Assembly: GCA_027083355.1 (NCBI GenBank) | Contig: JALWOY010000041.1 | Span: forward strand, 1 to 64,000 | DNA length: 64,000 bases | Origin: Phycisphaerales bacterium | GTDB taxonomy: Bacteria; Planctomycetota; Phycisphaerae; Phycisphaerales; UBA1924 | Direction: 5' to 3' | Shown here: positions 1 through 13,712 of the stretch, in pieces | How positions within the stretch are numbered: position 1 is the stretch's first letter | Layout of the letters: the number at the start of each line of letters is the position of its first letter | Notes under the pieces: model-generated | Database searches by the model: none | Seen by the model: only the letters and a program-made list of their open reading frames with translations | What the model was told of the DNA's origin: nothing | Program-made: the position numbers and the translations under genes

Positions 1-1
1 G

Positions 2-103
2 ACGATGGGCAGCCTGAGCAGCCGGACCGAGCGGACCCTCGTCGCGGAAGCAACGATCAAGGTGCTGGCCTACGCGGTCCGCCGCGACGAAGTCGCTGTC
101 TGA
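2..103 (+). CDS. C-terminal fragment of an unidentified protein (5' truncated)
   Basis: An open frame enters from the left edge and stops at a TGA at 101-103. It gives about 33 residues ending in AYAVRRDEVAV. The codon composition is GC-rich like the neighbours, so it is plausibly the tail of a real + strand gene. Too little remains to name a family. It is followed directly by repeat-derived sequence and then by the convergent ndk gene. Confidence 0.4.
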   Translation, partial: TMGSLSSRTERTLVAEATIKVLAYAVRRDEVAV

Positions 104-119
104 TATATGGTGTCTACAA

Positions 120-218
120 AGCAGCGTCTCGCCTGTCCCACCGAGAGAAAGAGGAAGAAAGAGCCCCTCACCCCGGCCCTTGTTCCAGAAAGCACGAGTA
201 TCTTCTGGAAACCGTATT
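120..218. repeat. Interspersed repeat, family F, with a family A remnant
   Basis: The stretch from about 161 to 218 (CCCCTCACCCCGGCCC, then TTCCAGAAAGCACGAG and CTGGAAACCGTAT) matches copies at 36298-36409, 41533-41603 and, inverted, 51033-51130. Just before it, CTGTCCCACCGAG at about 133-145 resembles the end of a family A arm. The TAA stop codon of ndk (217-219 read on the minus strand) lies at the element's right edge, so the element may have supplied or replaced the 3' end of that gene. Confidence 0.75.
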
Positions 219-687
219 ACTCCGGCTCGCCGCCGGACATGTCGTACACCCACGGCGTGATGGCACGGTCGAAATCGAGCACCTCGCCGGCGTTGAAGAA
301 AAGGCCCAGCTCACGCTCGGCGGCCTCGGGGCTGTCGGACCCGTGGATCAGGTTGAACGAGTTGGACACGCCGAAATCGCCGCGGATCGTCCCCGCGTCG
401 GCCTTGGACCCGAACGTCGCGCCCATCATCGACCGGCAGATGGCGATCGCCCCGACGCCCCGCACGGCCATGACGCAGACGGGGCTGGACGTCATAAACC
501 GGACAAGCCCGTCATAGAACGGCTTGCCCTGGTGGTCCTTGTAGTGCGTCGCCGCCAGTTCGGGGGTGATCTGCATCATCTTCATACCGACGATGTGCAG
601 GCCCTTGTCCTCGAAACGGGTGATGATCTTGCCCATCAGGCCGCGCTGCACGGCATCAGGTTTGAGGATGATCAGCGTGGTTTCCAT
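217..687 (-). CDS. ndk: Nucleoside diphosphate kinase
   Basis: This 156-residue protein has the normal length for NDK, which moves the gamma phosphate from ATP to other nucleoside diphosphates through a phosphohistidine. The N-terminal KPDAVQRG motif is at residues 9-16. The catalytic histidine is H115 in NLIHGSDS, followed by the conserved SPEAAERE stretch. The ATG at 687 is preferred over upstream in-frame starts because the minus strand has a GGAG site (CGGAGAAAAGAAC) just before it, and because METTLIILKPDA matches family starts. It runs convergently to the truncated gene at the left edge. Its stop codon lies at the border of an interspersed repeat. Confidence 0.97.
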   Translation of the reverse strand: METTLIILKPDAVQRGLMGKIITRFEDKGLHIVGMKMMQITPELAATHYKDHQGKPFYDGLVRFMTSSPVCVMAVRGVGAIAICRSMMGATFGSKADAGTIRGDFGVSNSFNLIHGSDSPEAAERELGLFFNAGEVLDFDRAITPWVYDMSGGEPE

Positions 688-838
688 GTTCTTTTCTCCG
701 TGGTGTATGGTGGGCACAAGGATAGCGCCCATGCGGGTCGCGATACCGTTCATATCGTGAGGAAACAGGGGCAATCGGGTTCGGCCGCGGGTATCCTGCC
801 CGTGTGGTCCAATGCGGGAAGCCGCGGGGAGGTGGTTG

Positions 839-1696
839 ATGCGGGGACAGATCGGCGTGTGCTCGTGGTCGCTCAATCCCGCATCACCGGCGGACCTTGT
901 CGGGCGAGTGCTCGCTGCGGGGTGCCGGGCGGTGCAGCTGGCGCTGGACCCCATCCGCCGGGGGGAATGGGACGAGCAAGAGACTTTCGAGAGGCTCGGC
1001 GAGGCGGGGATCGCCGTCCCCAGCGGGATGATGGCGATGGCGGGAGAGGACTATTCCACGATCAACTCGATCCGACGAACGGGGGGTGTCCGGCCGGACG
1101 CGACATGGCCCGCCAACCGCGAGGCGGCCGAGCGTCTCGCCGAGATCGCCGCCCGTCGGGGGATCGGGCTGGTCACTTTTCACGCGGGGTTCATCCCGCC
1201 GGACCCGGACGACCCCGAGCGAGGGCGGATGGTCGATCGGCTGGCGGATCTCGCCGGGGTCTTCGCGGACGCGGGTGTCCGCGTCGCGCTGGAGACGGGG
1301 CAGGAAGACGCCGACACGCTGGCGGACCTGCTCGCCATGCTCGACGGACTGGGCCATGAAGTGGGTGTGAATTTCGACCCGGCGAACATGCTGCTGTATG
1401 GCTCGGGAGACCCAATCGAGGCGCTCGACCGGCTCACCCCCCGCGTTTTCCAGATCCACATCAAGGACGCCCGCCCACCGGCTTTGCCGGGGGTCTGGGG
1501 CACGGAGACACCCGTCGGCCGGGGGGCCGTCGATTGGGGGGCGTTTTTCGGGATTGTCCGCGGCCGACTCACCGGCGTGGACCTGATGATCGAGCGTGAA
1601 GCGGGGGATGAGCGGATCTCCGAGATCGCCGCGGCCCGGGAATTCGTCGAATCGCACCTTACGGGAGAGGGTTCAGCCGGGGAGGGGTCGGCGTGA
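839..1696 (+). CDS. Sugar phosphate isomerase/epimerase family protein (AP endonuclease 2-like TIM barrel)
   Basis: A 285-residue protein of the xylose isomerase-like TIM-barrel superfamily. It opens with the typical GQIGVCSWSL strand. Candidate metal ligands lie in the expected order: a glutamate in ALETGQED, an aspartate in NFDPANMLL, a histidine in QIHIKDAR and a glutamate in MIEREAGDE. I chose the ATG at 839 over one 27 bases upstream because GGGGAGG lies six bases before it. The stop overlaps the GTG start of the next gene by four bases (GTGA), so the two are probably translationally coupled. An oxidoreductase partner suggests polyol or sugar catabolism, but the substrate cannot be read from the sequence. 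Confidence 0.88.
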   Translation: MRGQIGVCSWSLNPASPADLVGRVLAAGCRAVQLALDPIRRGEWDEQETFERLGEAGIAVPSGMMAMAGEDYSTINSIRRTGGVRPDATWPANREAAERLAEIAARRGIGLVTFHAGFIPPDPDDPERGRMVDRLADLAGVFADAGVRVALETGQEDADTLADLLAMLDGLGHEVGVNFDPANMLLYGSGDPIEALDRLTPRVFQIHIKDARPPALPGVWGTETPVGRGAVDWGAFFGIVRGRLTGVDLMIEREAGDERISEIAAAREFVESHLTGEGSAGEGSA

Positions 1697-2703
1697 CGGT
1701 CGGGGTCGCGGTGATCGGTCTTGGGTTCATGGGCATGACGCATGCGCGCGCGTACCGCGACGCGGGTCCGCGGTGCCGACTGCGAGCCGCGTATGACACC
1801 GACCCGTCCCGGCTCTCCGGTGATGGGGCAGGGTCGCGCGGGGGCAATCTCCCGCAAGGTCAGGACAGGGAAGACCCACTCGCGTCGGTCGCGGTGTTCG
1901 ATTCACTCTCGGCGTTGCTGGCCGACCCGGGGGTCGACGCGGTCAGCATCTGCACCCCGACGGACACCCACGCGGCGATCGCGTCGGCGGCATTGGAAGC
2001 GGGCAAACACGTGCTGGTCGAGAAGCCCGTCTCGCTCGACCGGGGCGAGATCCACGCTCTGGAAGCGGCCGCGACGCGGGCCGGGCGGGTGTGCATGCCG
2101 GCGATGTGCATGCGGTTCTGGCCGGAATGGGCTTGGCTGCGGGACCGCATCGCGGACGGGGAATTGGGTGAAATTCGGAGCCTGTCTTTCGAGCGTCTCG
2201 GCCCGATGCCGGATTGGGGCGTGGGGTTCTACGCCGATTCGGCCCGCAGCGGCGGGGCGCTGCACGATCTGCATATCCACGACACCGATTTCATCTGTGC
2301 ATTGCTCGGCCCTCCCGCGTCGGTCCTGTCCTCGGGCGATATCAACCGGTTGACGACGATGTACCGCTATGACACCGGGCCGGGGCATGTTGTCGCCGGC
2401 GGGGGCTGGATGCGGGGCGGGCCGGGCTTCACGATGCGGTACACGGCGGAGTTCGAGCACGCGACGGCGGTGTTCGATCTGGCGGCCGACCCGCCGCTGG
2501 TCGTCTTTCGGGCCGGCGAGCGGGAGGCGGTGCAACCCCCCGGTGCGCCCGCCACCGGGTACGACGGTGAGATCGGGGCATTCCTGCACGCGGTCGAGAA
2601 TGGAGAGGACCCGCCCGTGACGCTCGCCGATGCCGGGGTGACGCTCGCCGTGCTCGAAGCGGAGGCCCGGTCGCTGCATTCGGGCGAGATCGAGACGGTC
2701 TGA
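1693..2703 (+). CDS. Gfo/Idh/MocA family NAD(P)-dependent oxidoreductase
   Basis: A 336-residue dehydrogenase. The N-terminal Rossmann motif GLGFMG follows the first beta strand, and the family's EKPVSLD motif, carrying the active-site lysine, is near residue 115. The C-terminal half holds a [14 protein letters not shown] segment that contains the usual catalytic histidine region. It starts with GTG overlapping the stop of the upstream isomerase gene, an arrangement often seen for inositol, sugar acid or glycoside catabolic pairs. A low-similarity stretch around residues 45-65 ([14 protein letters not shown]) looks like a loop extension. The substrate is unknown. Confidence 0.9.
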   Translation: MTVGVAVIGLGFMGMTHARAYRDAGPRCRLRAAYDTDPSRLSGDGAGSRGGNLPQGQDREDPLASVAVFDSLSALLADPGVDAVSICTPTDTHAAIASAALEAGKHVLVEKPVSLDRGEIHALEAAATRAGRVCMPAMCMRFWPEWAWLRDRIADGELGEIRSLSFERLGPMPDWGVGFYADSARSGGALHDLHIHDTDFICALLGPPASVLSSGDINRLTTMYRYDTGPGHVVAGGGWMRGGPGFTMRYTAEFEHATAVFDLAADPPLVVFRAGEREAVQPPGAPATGYDGEIGAFLHAVENGEDPPVTLADAGVTLAVLEAEARSLHSGEIETV

Positions 2704-2792
2704 GGGATCGCGTGCCTTGCCCCCCGCCCTCTCTGCGCCGCGGCCGCCCGCCGTATATGCTCCCGGCGCGGCGACACCAGCGAGACAGCATC

Positions 2793-6545
<3,753 letters not shown>

Positions 6546-6573
6546 GACGCCGGCAACCCGCAAGCGTTCGCCC

Positions 6574-7098
6574 ATGCCCCCCGCTGACCCGGTCAACCCG
6601 AACACCGATGAGCGTCTCGACGACGCCCTGTTCAACGTGCGGGGATCACGCCGGGAACGCTGGGCCGAACGCGCCCGCCTGAGCGACCCCGCCCTCGAAC
6701 ACGACCTGCCGCGTCTCGGGCTTGTCCTCGGGACAGACCCGACGCACGTGCACGTCGGCCGGACGCTCGCGGTGCTCACCGTCTCGATGCTCGCCGCAGG
6801 CATCGCCGTCATGGGACAGAAGTTTCATATCTGGCGGTTGCCCCCGGATGTCGAGCGTGTGCTGTCGTCGCTGTTCATTCTCTGCTGGCTCTTCGGGGCG
6901 CCGATGAGCATCTGGTGGGCGCTCCGGGCCGGGCCGCTGGCCAGGGCGATCCTCCTGCGCTCGCGCTGCCGGCTGTGCGTCTGGTGCGGGCACGACCTGA
7001 CCGGCCGCCCCCCCACCGCCGACATCTGCCCCGAGTGCGGCCGGCGCATCACGACACGGGACGCCGTCATTCTGTGGTGCCGTCGGCTGAACCGCTGA
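6574..7098 (+). CDS. Membrane protein with C-terminal zinc ribbon
   Basis: An unassigned 174-residue protein. A charged N-terminal region of about 60 residues is followed by two predicted membrane helices (TLAVLTVSMLAAGIAVMG and SLFILCWLFGAPMSIWWAL). A C-terminal zinc ribbon follows, CVWCGHDLTG...CPECG, with four cysteines in two pairs. The same ribbon, at the N-terminus, marks the proteins at 23808-24257 and 27849-28301. It starts 28 bases after carB on the same strand and may be read through from it. No catalytic motif is visible. Confidence 0.75.
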   Translation: MPPADPVNPNTDERLDDALFNVRGSRRERWAERARLSDPALEHDLPRLGLVLGTDPTHVHVGRTLAVLTVSMLAAGIAVMGQKFHIWRLPPDVERVLSSLFILCWLFGAPMSIWWALRAGPLARAILLRSRCRLCVWCGHDLTGRPPTADICPECGRRITTRDAVILWCRRLNR

Positions 7099-7125
7099 CG
7101 GCGTTTTCCCCGTCGGGCGTCGGTG

Positions 7126-8271
7126 CTACCGGCACCAGTTCTCGGTGCTGATCTCGCTGCCCCCGACGTCGATGCCCTTCAGCCCGCCGCGGGTCCACTT
7201 GTAGAACCCCGGGAAGTTCACGCCGGCGTTGTTCGGCACGTCGTAATCCTGGAAGTACCGCAGATCGATCGACTGATACAGCAACGCCGGCAACTCGTCG
7301 TTCTCGCACGGGGTGTTCGGGTCCCAGCCCGGCAGCGCCTCATTCCCCGACCACGAATCCGTCGCCGGGTTGTACGTCGGTGTCCCCGTCTTCAGCCGAC
7401 GGACCGAAGAATCGAAGAACTGCACGTCGATCGTCGCCTCGGGGTCGGCGTAATACAGCCCCTGGTTCCCCGAGTGCTTCGTGTAATCGAACTCCTCGAA
7501 GAACAACGCCTTCATGCTCGGGAACGAGACCTCGTTCATCTCGCGTGGGTAGAACGCGTTCAGGTCGCGCACCACGATCAACGTCGCCCCGGGCGCCGGC
7601 GCCAGCGGCAGGTTGCCGTTCTCGTCGGGGCGCTCGGATGTCCACGCGTACACCGTGGACTGATAACTCGACGCGAACGGCCAGCGGTTCACGGCCTGAT
7701 CGTCACGCCAACGCGTATCGTCGGTCTGGTTGTATTCCGGGATCCCCGCCGGCAGATTCGCGAAATCGAGCGGGTTCTCCTGGAAATCCAGATGGTGAAC
7801 ATCCAGCGGGCTCACCGCGATCGGCTCGGGCTGCTGACCCGTCAGCTCGTCGATCATCGGAAGATGCAGGTAACGCCGATGCGGGATCCGCGCCCAGTGC
7901 GGCGTGATCTTCACCGGCGGGCTGATCCCCGGGCCGTACCGACCCGTCGCCCGGCGGAGAATCGCCGCCTGCTGCGCCTGCGCCGCTTCGAGGTTGTTGT
8001 TGACCATGATCGTCGCGCCCGTGATGTCGACCTCGGTCGCCGACCCGAAGCCCTCGTTCACCTGCCAGTCGAAGCCCGCCATCTGCTCGTCGTTGTCGGA
8101 GGCGTGTGTGGCGTTGGCCACGGCCAGCTGCTTCAGGTTCGCCTGCGACACCATCAAGCGGGCCGAATCACGCGCACGCCCGAGCGCCGGCAACAGGATC
8201 CCGATCAGCAACGCGATAATCGCGATCACCACCAGCAATTCGATGAGCGTGAAAGCCGAGCGTCTGGACAC
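7126..8271 (-). CDS. Prepilin-type N-terminal methylation domain protein, paralogue 1 of 3
   Basis: A 381-residue secreted or pseudopilin-like protein. The GTG start at 8271 has an excellent GGAAGGAGG site five bases upstream, and the protein begins [21 protein letters not shown], a class III prepilin leader and hydrophobic helix. The leader peptidase should cut before the phenylalanine. The long C-terminal domain shares blocks with the next two genes: [48 protein letters not shown] and [10 protein letters not shown]. It ends in NWCR, where the others end in NWCN and KWCN. No H-X9-DG motif is present. Its role in a type II-like secretion or surface structure is inferred only from the leader. 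Confidence 0.85.
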   Translation of the reverse strand: MSRRSAFTLIELLVVIAIIALLIGILLPALGRARDSARLMVSQANLKQLAVANATHASDNDEQMAGFDWQVNEGFGSATEVDITGATIMVNNNLEAAQAQQAAILRRATGRYGPGISPPVKITPHWARIPHRRYLHLPMIDELTGQQPEPIAVSPLDVHHLDFQENPLDFANLPAGIPEYNQTDDTRWRDDQAVNRWPFASSYQSTVYAWTSERPDENGNLPLAPAPGATLIVVRDLNAFYPREMNEVSFPSMKALFFEEFDYTKHSGNQGLYYADPEATIDVQFFDSSVRRLKTGTPTYNPATDSWSGNEALPGWDPNTPCENDELPALLYQSIDLRYFQDYDVPNNAGVNFPGFYKWTRGGLKGIDVGGSEISTENWCR

Positions 8272-8380
8272 GTCCGCCTCCTTCCGCCCCCCACCGAGAG
8301 CCCCGTGATCTTCCCACGCCGCATATCGAACAATCGGTTCGCCGTCACCGACAAGAACAGACTCGTCGTCGGTGCCGCGG

Positions 8381-9484
8381 TCAGTTGCACCAATTGCTGG
8401 TGTCGGTTTCCTGCCCGCCGACGTCGAGGCCCTGCAGCCCGCCGCGCGTCCACTTGTAATACCCGGGGAAGAACGTGTCGCCGTTGATATCGCGGAAGTC
8501 GCTGTAATCCGGGAAGAACCGCTCATCGATCGAGTCGTACCGCAGGTGGGCCGTCTTGGTCATGTCGTCCGGGTTCAGAGCGTCCCACCCCGGGTTCGCG
8601 TCGCTCGTGGCGATCCGCCTGACCGACGAATCAAAGAACTGCACGTTGATCTTCGCCTCCGGGTCGGCGTAATACTTGCCCTGATTCCCGGAACCACGCG
8701 TGTAATCGAACTCCTCGAAGAAGAACGCCTTCATGCTCGTAAACGCGACCTCCTGCATGTGCCGCGGCGCGATCGTCCGCGCATCGACATACATCAGCGT
8801 CCCGTCGTCCGCCGGGTACGTCCCCATCGTGCACGAATCCGGGTCCGGCCGAGAGGGCGACCACGCGTACACCGTGCTCTGATAGCTCGACGCGAACGGC
8901 CAGCGGTTGACCACCTGCCGCACACTCCAGCCCGAGACACCGTTGCCCAGCCCCCCGGGAAGGTTCGCGTAGTCCGTCGGGTTGTCCTGGAAATCGAGCT
9001 GGTGCACGTCCAGCGGGCTCACCGCCACCGGCTCGGGCTGCTGGCCCGTCAACTCGTCGATCATCGGGACGTGCAAATACCGCCGGTGCACCAGTCGGCT
9101 GCCGTCGAACTTGATCTCGTCCGGCCCGCTGCACCGCCCCGTCGCCTCGCGCAGGATCGCGACCTGCTGGGCCTGCGCCGCCCCGAGGTTGTCGCGGGCG
9201 GTCTCCGTCTCGCCGCAGCCGATCGGGAACTCCTGGCCGGCGAAGCCGTTCGAGTCGACGGAGTTCGGGTCAACCTTCCAGTTGTACCCGCCCATCTCCT
9301 CGTCGTTGGACGAGGCGTGGTTGGCGTTGGCGACGGCGAGCTGCTTCATGTTCTGTTGCGACACCATCAGACGCGCCGCCTGCCGCGCCTTGCCAAGCGC
9401 CGGCAGCAGGATGCCGATCAGCAACGCGATGATCGCGATCACGACCAACAGTTCGATGAGTGTAAATGCACGACGTTTCTGCAC
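8381..9484 (-). CDS. Prepilin-type N-terminal methylation domain protein, paralogue 2 of 3
   Basis: A 367-residue paralogue of its two neighbours. The start is a GTG preceded by CTGAAAGGGG, a leader sequence also found in front of the third copy. Residues 4-25 form the [16 protein letters not shown] prepilin helix. Shared blocks include [33 protein letters not shown] and [12 protein letters not shown], and the tail is [13 protein letters not shown]. It resembles copy 3 more than copy 1 in the region around the [16 protein letters not shown]-like block, which copy 1 lacks. The function of this family is unknown to me. Confidence 0.85.
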   Translation of the reverse strand: MQKRRAFTLIELLVVIAIIALLIGILLPALGKARQAARLMVSQQNMKQLAVANANHASSNDEEMGGYNWKVDPNSVDSNGFAGQEFPIGCGETETARDNLGAAQAQQVAILREATGRCSGPDEIKFDGSRLVHRRYLHVPMIDELTGQQPEPVAVSPLDVHQLDFQDNPTDYANLPGGLGNGVSGWSVRQVVNRWPFASSYQSTVYAWSPSRPDPDSCTMGTYPADDGTLMYVDARTIAPRHMQEVAFTSMKAFFFEEFDYTRGSGNQGKYYADPEAKINVQFFDSSVRRIATSDANPGWDALNPDDMTKTAHLRYDSIDERFFPDYSDFRDINGDTFFPGYYKWTRGGLQGLDVGGQETDTSNWCN

Positions 9485-9603
9485 GAGGCGCCCCTTTCAG
9501 TTGCATTCCCGGCGATGCTACCCCCGGAAAAGAGAGTAACAAATCCACGTCGGATGTCGAGTCCTCGACGCACGAACCAGAATACCACAAGAGTGTCGAA
9601 ATG

Positions 9604-9630
9604 GAAAACGGCCGGTATGAAACCGGCCGC
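9604..9630 (-). terminator. Rho-independent terminator after prepilin-like paralogue 3
   Basis: Stem CGGCCGG (9609-9615), loop TATGAAA, stem CCGGCCG (9623-9629). Read on the minus strand it is followed by TTTT. It lies about 50 bases beyond the stop of the gene ending at 9682. Confidence 0.75.
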
Positions 9631-9681
9631 TTCCGGGGTTTTTCGTCTCATCCGCGGATGGCGGATCTTTCCGATTCCGGA

Positions 9682-10845
9682 TCAGTTGCACCACTTGCTC
9701 GTGTCGGCCTCCTGGCCGCCGACGTCGATGCCGAACAGCCCGCCGCGGGTCCACTTGTAGAAGCCCGCGAAGAACGTGTTGCCGTCCGCGTCGCGGAAGT
9801 CGGCGTAGTCCGGGAAGTACCGCGTGTCGATCGACTGGTAAAGAAGCTGCGCGAACCGGTTGGTCTGATCGGGGTTCGCGGGGTCCCAGCCCGGGTTCGC
9901 GTCGTTGCCCGAATAGATCTGCGTTGTGGCGTTCAGCGACGGCGAACCGGTCGTCACCCGGCGGACCGAAGAATCAAAGAACTGCACGTTGATCCGGGCC
10001 TCGGGGTCGGCGAAATACTTGCCCGCGGGGCCGGAACCCTTGGTGTAATCGAACTCCTCGAAGAAGAACGCCTTGCTGCTGGTGAACGCGACCTCGTTCA
10101 TGCTCCGCTGCGCCAGGGCGTTCGTGTCGTTGATCTGGATCAGCGTGCCGCCCGCGGCCGGGATGATCGGCAGCTGGCACGTCGAGGGATCGGGACGCGA
10201 GGGCGACCACGCGTACACCGTCGTCTGGTAGCTCGACGCGTACGGCCAGTACTTCACGACCTTCTTCGCGGTCCACGACTGATCGGCCTCGACATACTGG
10301 GCATCACCGCCGGGCAGGAGGTCGATGTCGAACGGGTTGTCCGCGAAGTCCTGCTGGTTCACGTCCATCGGGCTGATCGCCACCGGCTCGGGCATGTTCC
10401 CAGTCATCTGGTCGATCAGCGGGACGTGCAGATACCGGCGGTGCGGCAGGCGTGTGTCACCCAGCGGCAGCTTCTCGGGACCGCTCGTGGCGCAGCGCCC
10501 GGCCGCGCGGCGGATGATCGACCACTGCTCGATCTGGGCCGCTTCGAGGTTGTCGCGGGCGGTCTCGGTCCCGCCGCAACCGTCGGGGAAATCCCGGCCC
10601 GCGAAACCGTTGGCGCCGACGTCGCCCGCGCCGACCGACCAGTCATAACCGGCGATCTTGTCGTCGTTCTGCGACGCGTAGTTCGCGTTGCCCTGGGCGA
10701 GCTGCTTGAGGTTCGACTGCGACGCCATCAAACGCGCCGCCTGGCGGGCCTTGCCCAGTGCCGGCAGCAGGATGCCGATCAGCAACGCGATGATCGCGAT
10801 CACGACCAACAGTTCGATGAGTGTAAATGCCTTCCGCGTTTTCAC
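9682..10845 (-). CDS. Prepilin-type N-terminal methylation domain protein, paralogue 3 of 3
   Basis: A 387-residue member of the tandem family, with leader [14 protein letters not shown] and a GTG start behind CTGAAAGGGG. It has the same order of conserved blocks as the two downstream copies: [52 protein letters not shown] and [11 protein letters not shown]. The tail is [10 protein letters not shown] strong terminator lies just beyond its stop, so copies 2 and 1 probably have their own promoters. The tandem arrangement and graded similarity suggest recent local duplication. Confidence 0.85.
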   Translation of the reverse strand: MKTRKAFTLIELLVVIAIIALLIGILLPALGKARQAARLMASQSNLKQLAQGNANYASQNDDKIAGYDWSVGAGDVGANGFAGRDFPDGCGGTETARDNLEAAQIEQWSIIRRAAGRCATSGPEKLPLGDTRLPHRRYLHVPLIDQMTGNMPEPVAISPMDVNQQDFADNPFDIDLLPGGDAQYVEADQSWTAKKVVKYWPYASSYQTTVYAWSPSRPDPSTCQLPIIPAAGGTLIQINDTNALAQRSMNEVAFTSSKAFFFEEFDYTKGSGPAGKYFADPEARINVQFFDSSVRRVTTGSPSLNATTQIYSGNDANPGWDPANPDQTNRFAQLLYQSIDTRYFPDYADFRDADGNTFFAGFYKWTRGGLFGIDVGGQEADTSKWCN

Positions 10846-11040
10846 GGGTACCCCTTTCAGTCAGTGTTCTCCGGCGGCGTCTGTGCGCCCCAGACCGTGT
10901 CCATCCCCTTGGAGGCGATCAGCCTACCAGATGTGAACGATAATTTCAATGTCCTGTCACACACAAATGCGGGTCCGCCGGGCTTTCTTCCACCGGTCCA
11001 TTCGGTATGCAGACGCCCGGCTTTGCTCTCTATACGTCAG

Positions 11041-12504
11041 TCAGTGGGCGTTGCGATGCAGAAATCCGTGAAGAATTGTCATAAACAAAATACGAATATC
11101 TAGCCAGATCGACCAGTTCCGGATGTAGTACAGGTCGTATTGCAGCCGTTTCCGCAGGCAGGTATCCCCCCGCAGCCCGTGCACCTGGGCCCACCCCGTC
11201 ATCCCCGCCTTGACGTGCTGACGCAGCATGTACCCCCGCCAGTCCTCCCGGAAACGCTTGATCAACTCGGGCCGCTCGGGCCTCGGACCGACGAGCGACA
11301 TCTCGCCGCGGAGCACATTGAACAGCTGCGGGATCTCGTCCAGGCTCGTTTTGCGGAGCACCCGACCGATCCGCGTCACACGCGGGTCGTTCCGCCTCGT
11401 CCAGCCCGGCTCCGTCTCGCGGATATCGGACCGCATCGTGCGAAACTTGTAGATCTTGAATTCCTCCCCCCCCACGCTCACGCGGCTCTGCTTGAACAGA
11501 ATCCGCCCCGGCCCGCTCAGCCGAACCAGCACGGCGATCACCACGAACAAGGGGCTGAGCAGGATCAACCCCGTGAGTGCCCCCACGATGTCGATCGCCC
11601 GTTTCGTCACACCCCCCAGCCCCATCGCCGGGTTCTCGCGGTAACTCAGGATCGGCATCCCCTCCAATTGGCTGACGTGCATGCTCAGCGGCATGTGACG
11701 GGGCAGAATGTCCGGCACCACGCGCACGTTCACCGCGAATCGGTCGAGCCGACGCAGCAACCCCGGCAGCAACCCCGCTCGGCTGCCGGGCAGGGCCAGA
11801 TACACCGCATCCACTTTGTGCCGTTCGAGAAGCGATTCGAGATCGTCCAGCCCCCCCAGCACGGGGCGGGTCAGGCACCGCTCTCGCCGGGTCTGCGCAT
11901 GGTGGCTGATAAAATAGGACACACGCAGCCCCGTCCACGAGTTCCGGCTGAGGGTCCTCGCCACGATCTGCCCGAGCCGGCCCGTGCCCACGATGGCGAC
12001 ATGGCGGAGGTTCCGGCCGCTGCGGCGGAGACGGCGGAGCACCAGCCTGATCACGGCCCGCTGCGAACCGACCAGCAACGGCATCAGAACCGCGAACGTC
12101 GCGATCTGGACCCGGGCCGGCCCGAGCACACCCGCGAAGCCCCCGATGCCGCCACCGCCCGCGCCGGCCGGGGACGAATCGATCAGGTCATTGCCCGCGA
12201 CCCACATGCTGACGACAACCCCGGCCGATCCGATCAGCGAAGCCTTGAGGACCCCGCCCAACTCGGCGATCACCCGCCGATCGCGTCTCGGCTCATAGAG
12301 GTGGGTCGCGTAGAGCACGAACAGCATGATCGGGATGGTGAACAGGATCAGCGGACCTTTGACGTAGCCCTCCCAATCCGAGGGCGGAGACTCACCGAGA
12401 ATCTTGAGCCGGAACACCCACGCCCCGAACGAGGCGGCCGCGATCATCGTCGCGTCGGCGATGATGAGCATGCACACAAAGAGTTGGTTGTATTGCTTGA
12501 GCAC
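11041..12504 (-). CDS. Exopolysaccharide polyprenyl glycosylphosphotransferase (WcaJ/WbaP type)
   Basis: A 487-residue inner-membrane enzyme that loads the first sugar phosphate on undecaprenyl phosphate for exopolysaccharide or O-antigen synthesis. The N-terminal part has four hydrophobic segments, the first starting at [18 protein letters not shown], followed by a CoA-binding-like region ([12 protein letters not shown]). The C-terminal catalytic domain begins at [18 protein letters not shown] and contains [40 protein letters not shown] and the end motif [10 protein letters not shown]. The start is GTG. No other glycosyltransferases are adjacent, so it may act for a locus elsewhere. Confidence 0.93.
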   Translation of the reverse strand: MLKQYNQLFVCMLIIADATMIAAASFGAWVFRLKILGESPPSDWEGYVKGPLILFTIPIMLFVLYATHLYEPRRDRRVIAELGGVLKASLIGSAGVVVSMWVAGNDLIDSSPAGAGGGGIGGFAGVLGPARVQIATFAVLMPLLVGSQRAVIRLVLRRLRRSGRNLRHVAIVGTGRLGQIVARTLSRNSWTGLRVSYFISHHAQTRRERCLTRPVLGGLDDLESLLERHKVDAVYLALPGSRAGLLPGLLRRLDRFAVNVRVVPDILPRHMPLSMHVSQLEGMPILSYRENPAMGLGGVTKRAIDIVGALTGLILLSPLFVVIAVLVRLSGPGRILFKQSRVSVGGEEFKIYKFRTMRSDIRETEPGWTRRNDPRVTRIGRVLRKTSLDEIPQLFNVLRGEMSLVGPRPERPELIKRFREDWRGYMLRQHVKAGMTGWAQVHGLRGDTCLRKRLQYDLYYIRNWSIWLDIRILFMTILHGFLHRNAH

Positions 12505-12652
12505 GGTTCCCTTCTTGAACGGGTATCAGATCATCGAGCCGCCCCGCTGTCAACGCCCGTCGCCCGCGATCCCCGCCTCGCTTGAACACCCCGAGGCGGT
12601 CGGCCGATGCCCGGCGACATGACATCGTCGCGGCCCGCCCCGGATCTCCATA

Positions 12653-13600
12653 TCAGGTCTTCATGCCGGCCCGGGGCGAGGGCTGACGCCGACAGATTCT
12701 CTCGAGCGCCTCGCGGTCGGCCTCGTCGAGCGACCCCGGATCGGGCGGGACGATTCGGACCAGGGCGTAGAGATCCCCCACCCCTGTTTTTGTGTGCAAT
12801 CCCCGGCCCTTCAGGCGGAGCTGACGCCCGCTCGCGGTCCCCGGGGGGATGCTCAGGCGGACCGGGCCTTCGAGCGTCGGCACGTCGACGGTGGCGCCGA
12901 GTGTCGCCTCGGCGATTGTGACAGGCAGGGTGATCGAGAGATCCGGGCTTTTCGGATCCGGCGCGTTGGGCTTGCCCCGGCTGAACAACGGGTGGGGCTT
13001 GACGTGAACGGTAATAAGCAGATCGCCGTTCTGCCCCCCCGGTGCGGGGGGCGGCGCACCCCGGCCTTTCAGCCGCAACGTGGTACGGTCGGCGCACCCC
13101 GCGGGGATCTTGACCTCGACGTGGTCGCCCGAGGGTGTGGTCGTGCGGAGTGTGGTGCCGCGGGCGATATCCGACAGATCGACGTGGACGGTCTGGCGGA
13201 GATCACTCCCGCGGCGCGGGGGACGCGGGGGACGGGCTCGCCGGGCCTGCGCCGAGAATCCGCCTCGGCCCCCGAAGAACGAATCGAAGACCGACCCGAT
13301 GTCGTCGAGATCCTCGAAATCAACGGTGAACCCGTGGTGGGTCGCGCCGGCCGACCCCCTGCCGGGCGCACCGCCGACCCCGACCCCGACGCGGCCCGTG
13401 CGGTCGTAGAGCTTGCGTTTTTCGGGGTCCGACAGCACGTCGTAGGCCTCCTGGACTTCGGTGAACCTCGCCTGTGCGTCCGTGGCCTTGTTGACATCGG
13501 GGTGCAGTTTCCTCGCCAGCTTGCGGTAGGCGGCTTTGATCTCGTCGGCCGAGGCCCCCCGGTCGACACCGAGAATGTCATAGAAATTCTTGTTTGCCAT
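12653..13600 (-). CDS. DnaJ-class chaperone without zinc fingers (CbpA type)
   Basis: A 315-residue co-chaperone that would stimulate a DnaK ATPase. The J domain occupies residues 4-70 with the HPD motif at 33-35. A Gly/Phe-rich linker with DSFFGGRGGFSAQ follows, and then the two beta-sandwich substrate domains, including LRLKGRGAPPP, GDLLITVHVKPHPLF and RLSIPPGTASGRQLRLKGRG. There are no CxxCxGxG repeats, which separates it from true DnaJ. The ATG at 13600 (MANKNFYDILGV) is preferred over an upstream TTG. The gene stands alone behind the terminator of the FKBP gene. Confidence 0.9.
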   Translation of the reverse strand: MANKNFYDILGVDRGASADEIKAAYRKLARKLHPDVNKATDAQARFTEVQEAYDVLSDPEKRKLYDRTGRVGVGVGGAPGRGSAGATHHGFTVDFEDLDDIGSVFDSFFGGRGGFSAQARRARPPRPPRRGSDLRQTVHVDLSDIARGTTLRTTTPSGDHVEVKIPAGCADRTTLRLKGRGAPPPAPGGQNGDLLITVHVKPHPLFSRGKPNAPDPKSPDLSITLPVTIAEATLGATVDVPTLEGPVRLSIPPGTASGRQLRLKGRGLHTKTGVGDLYALVRIVPPDPGSLDEADREALERICRRQPSPRAGMKT

Positions 13601-13657
13601 TGTGTGCAATCGTAGATCGGAGCCGCGCTGATCGCCGGGTTACGGGTCCCCGAGAAC

Positions 13658-13692
13658 CACGAAAAAAGGCGGCCGGGGCCGCCCTTTCGTGC
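13658..13692 (-). terminator. Rho-independent terminator after the FKBP-type isomerase gene
   Basis: A GC-rich hairpin (GGCGGCC at 13668-13674 against GGCCGCC at 13677-13683) sits inside flanking CACGAAA...TTTCGTG complementarity. Read on the minus strand it ends in TTTTTTC, so it terminates the - strand gene ending at 13713. Confidence 0.85.
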
Positions 13693-13712
13693 TTTGGATG
13701 AATCGGGAGGGA

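Noticed and set aside
1693-2703. Inositol 2-dehydrogenase (iolG) and iolE for the first two catabolic genes
   Set aside because: Family membership is clear, but no other iol genes are present and the substrate-specific residues cannot be judged, so specific symbols were withheld.
10975-11030. Possible terminator beyond the sugar transferase gene (GCCGGGC...GCCCGGC)
   Set aside because: The complementary segments are separated by a loop of over 30 bases and no T run follows on the minus strand, so support is too weak.
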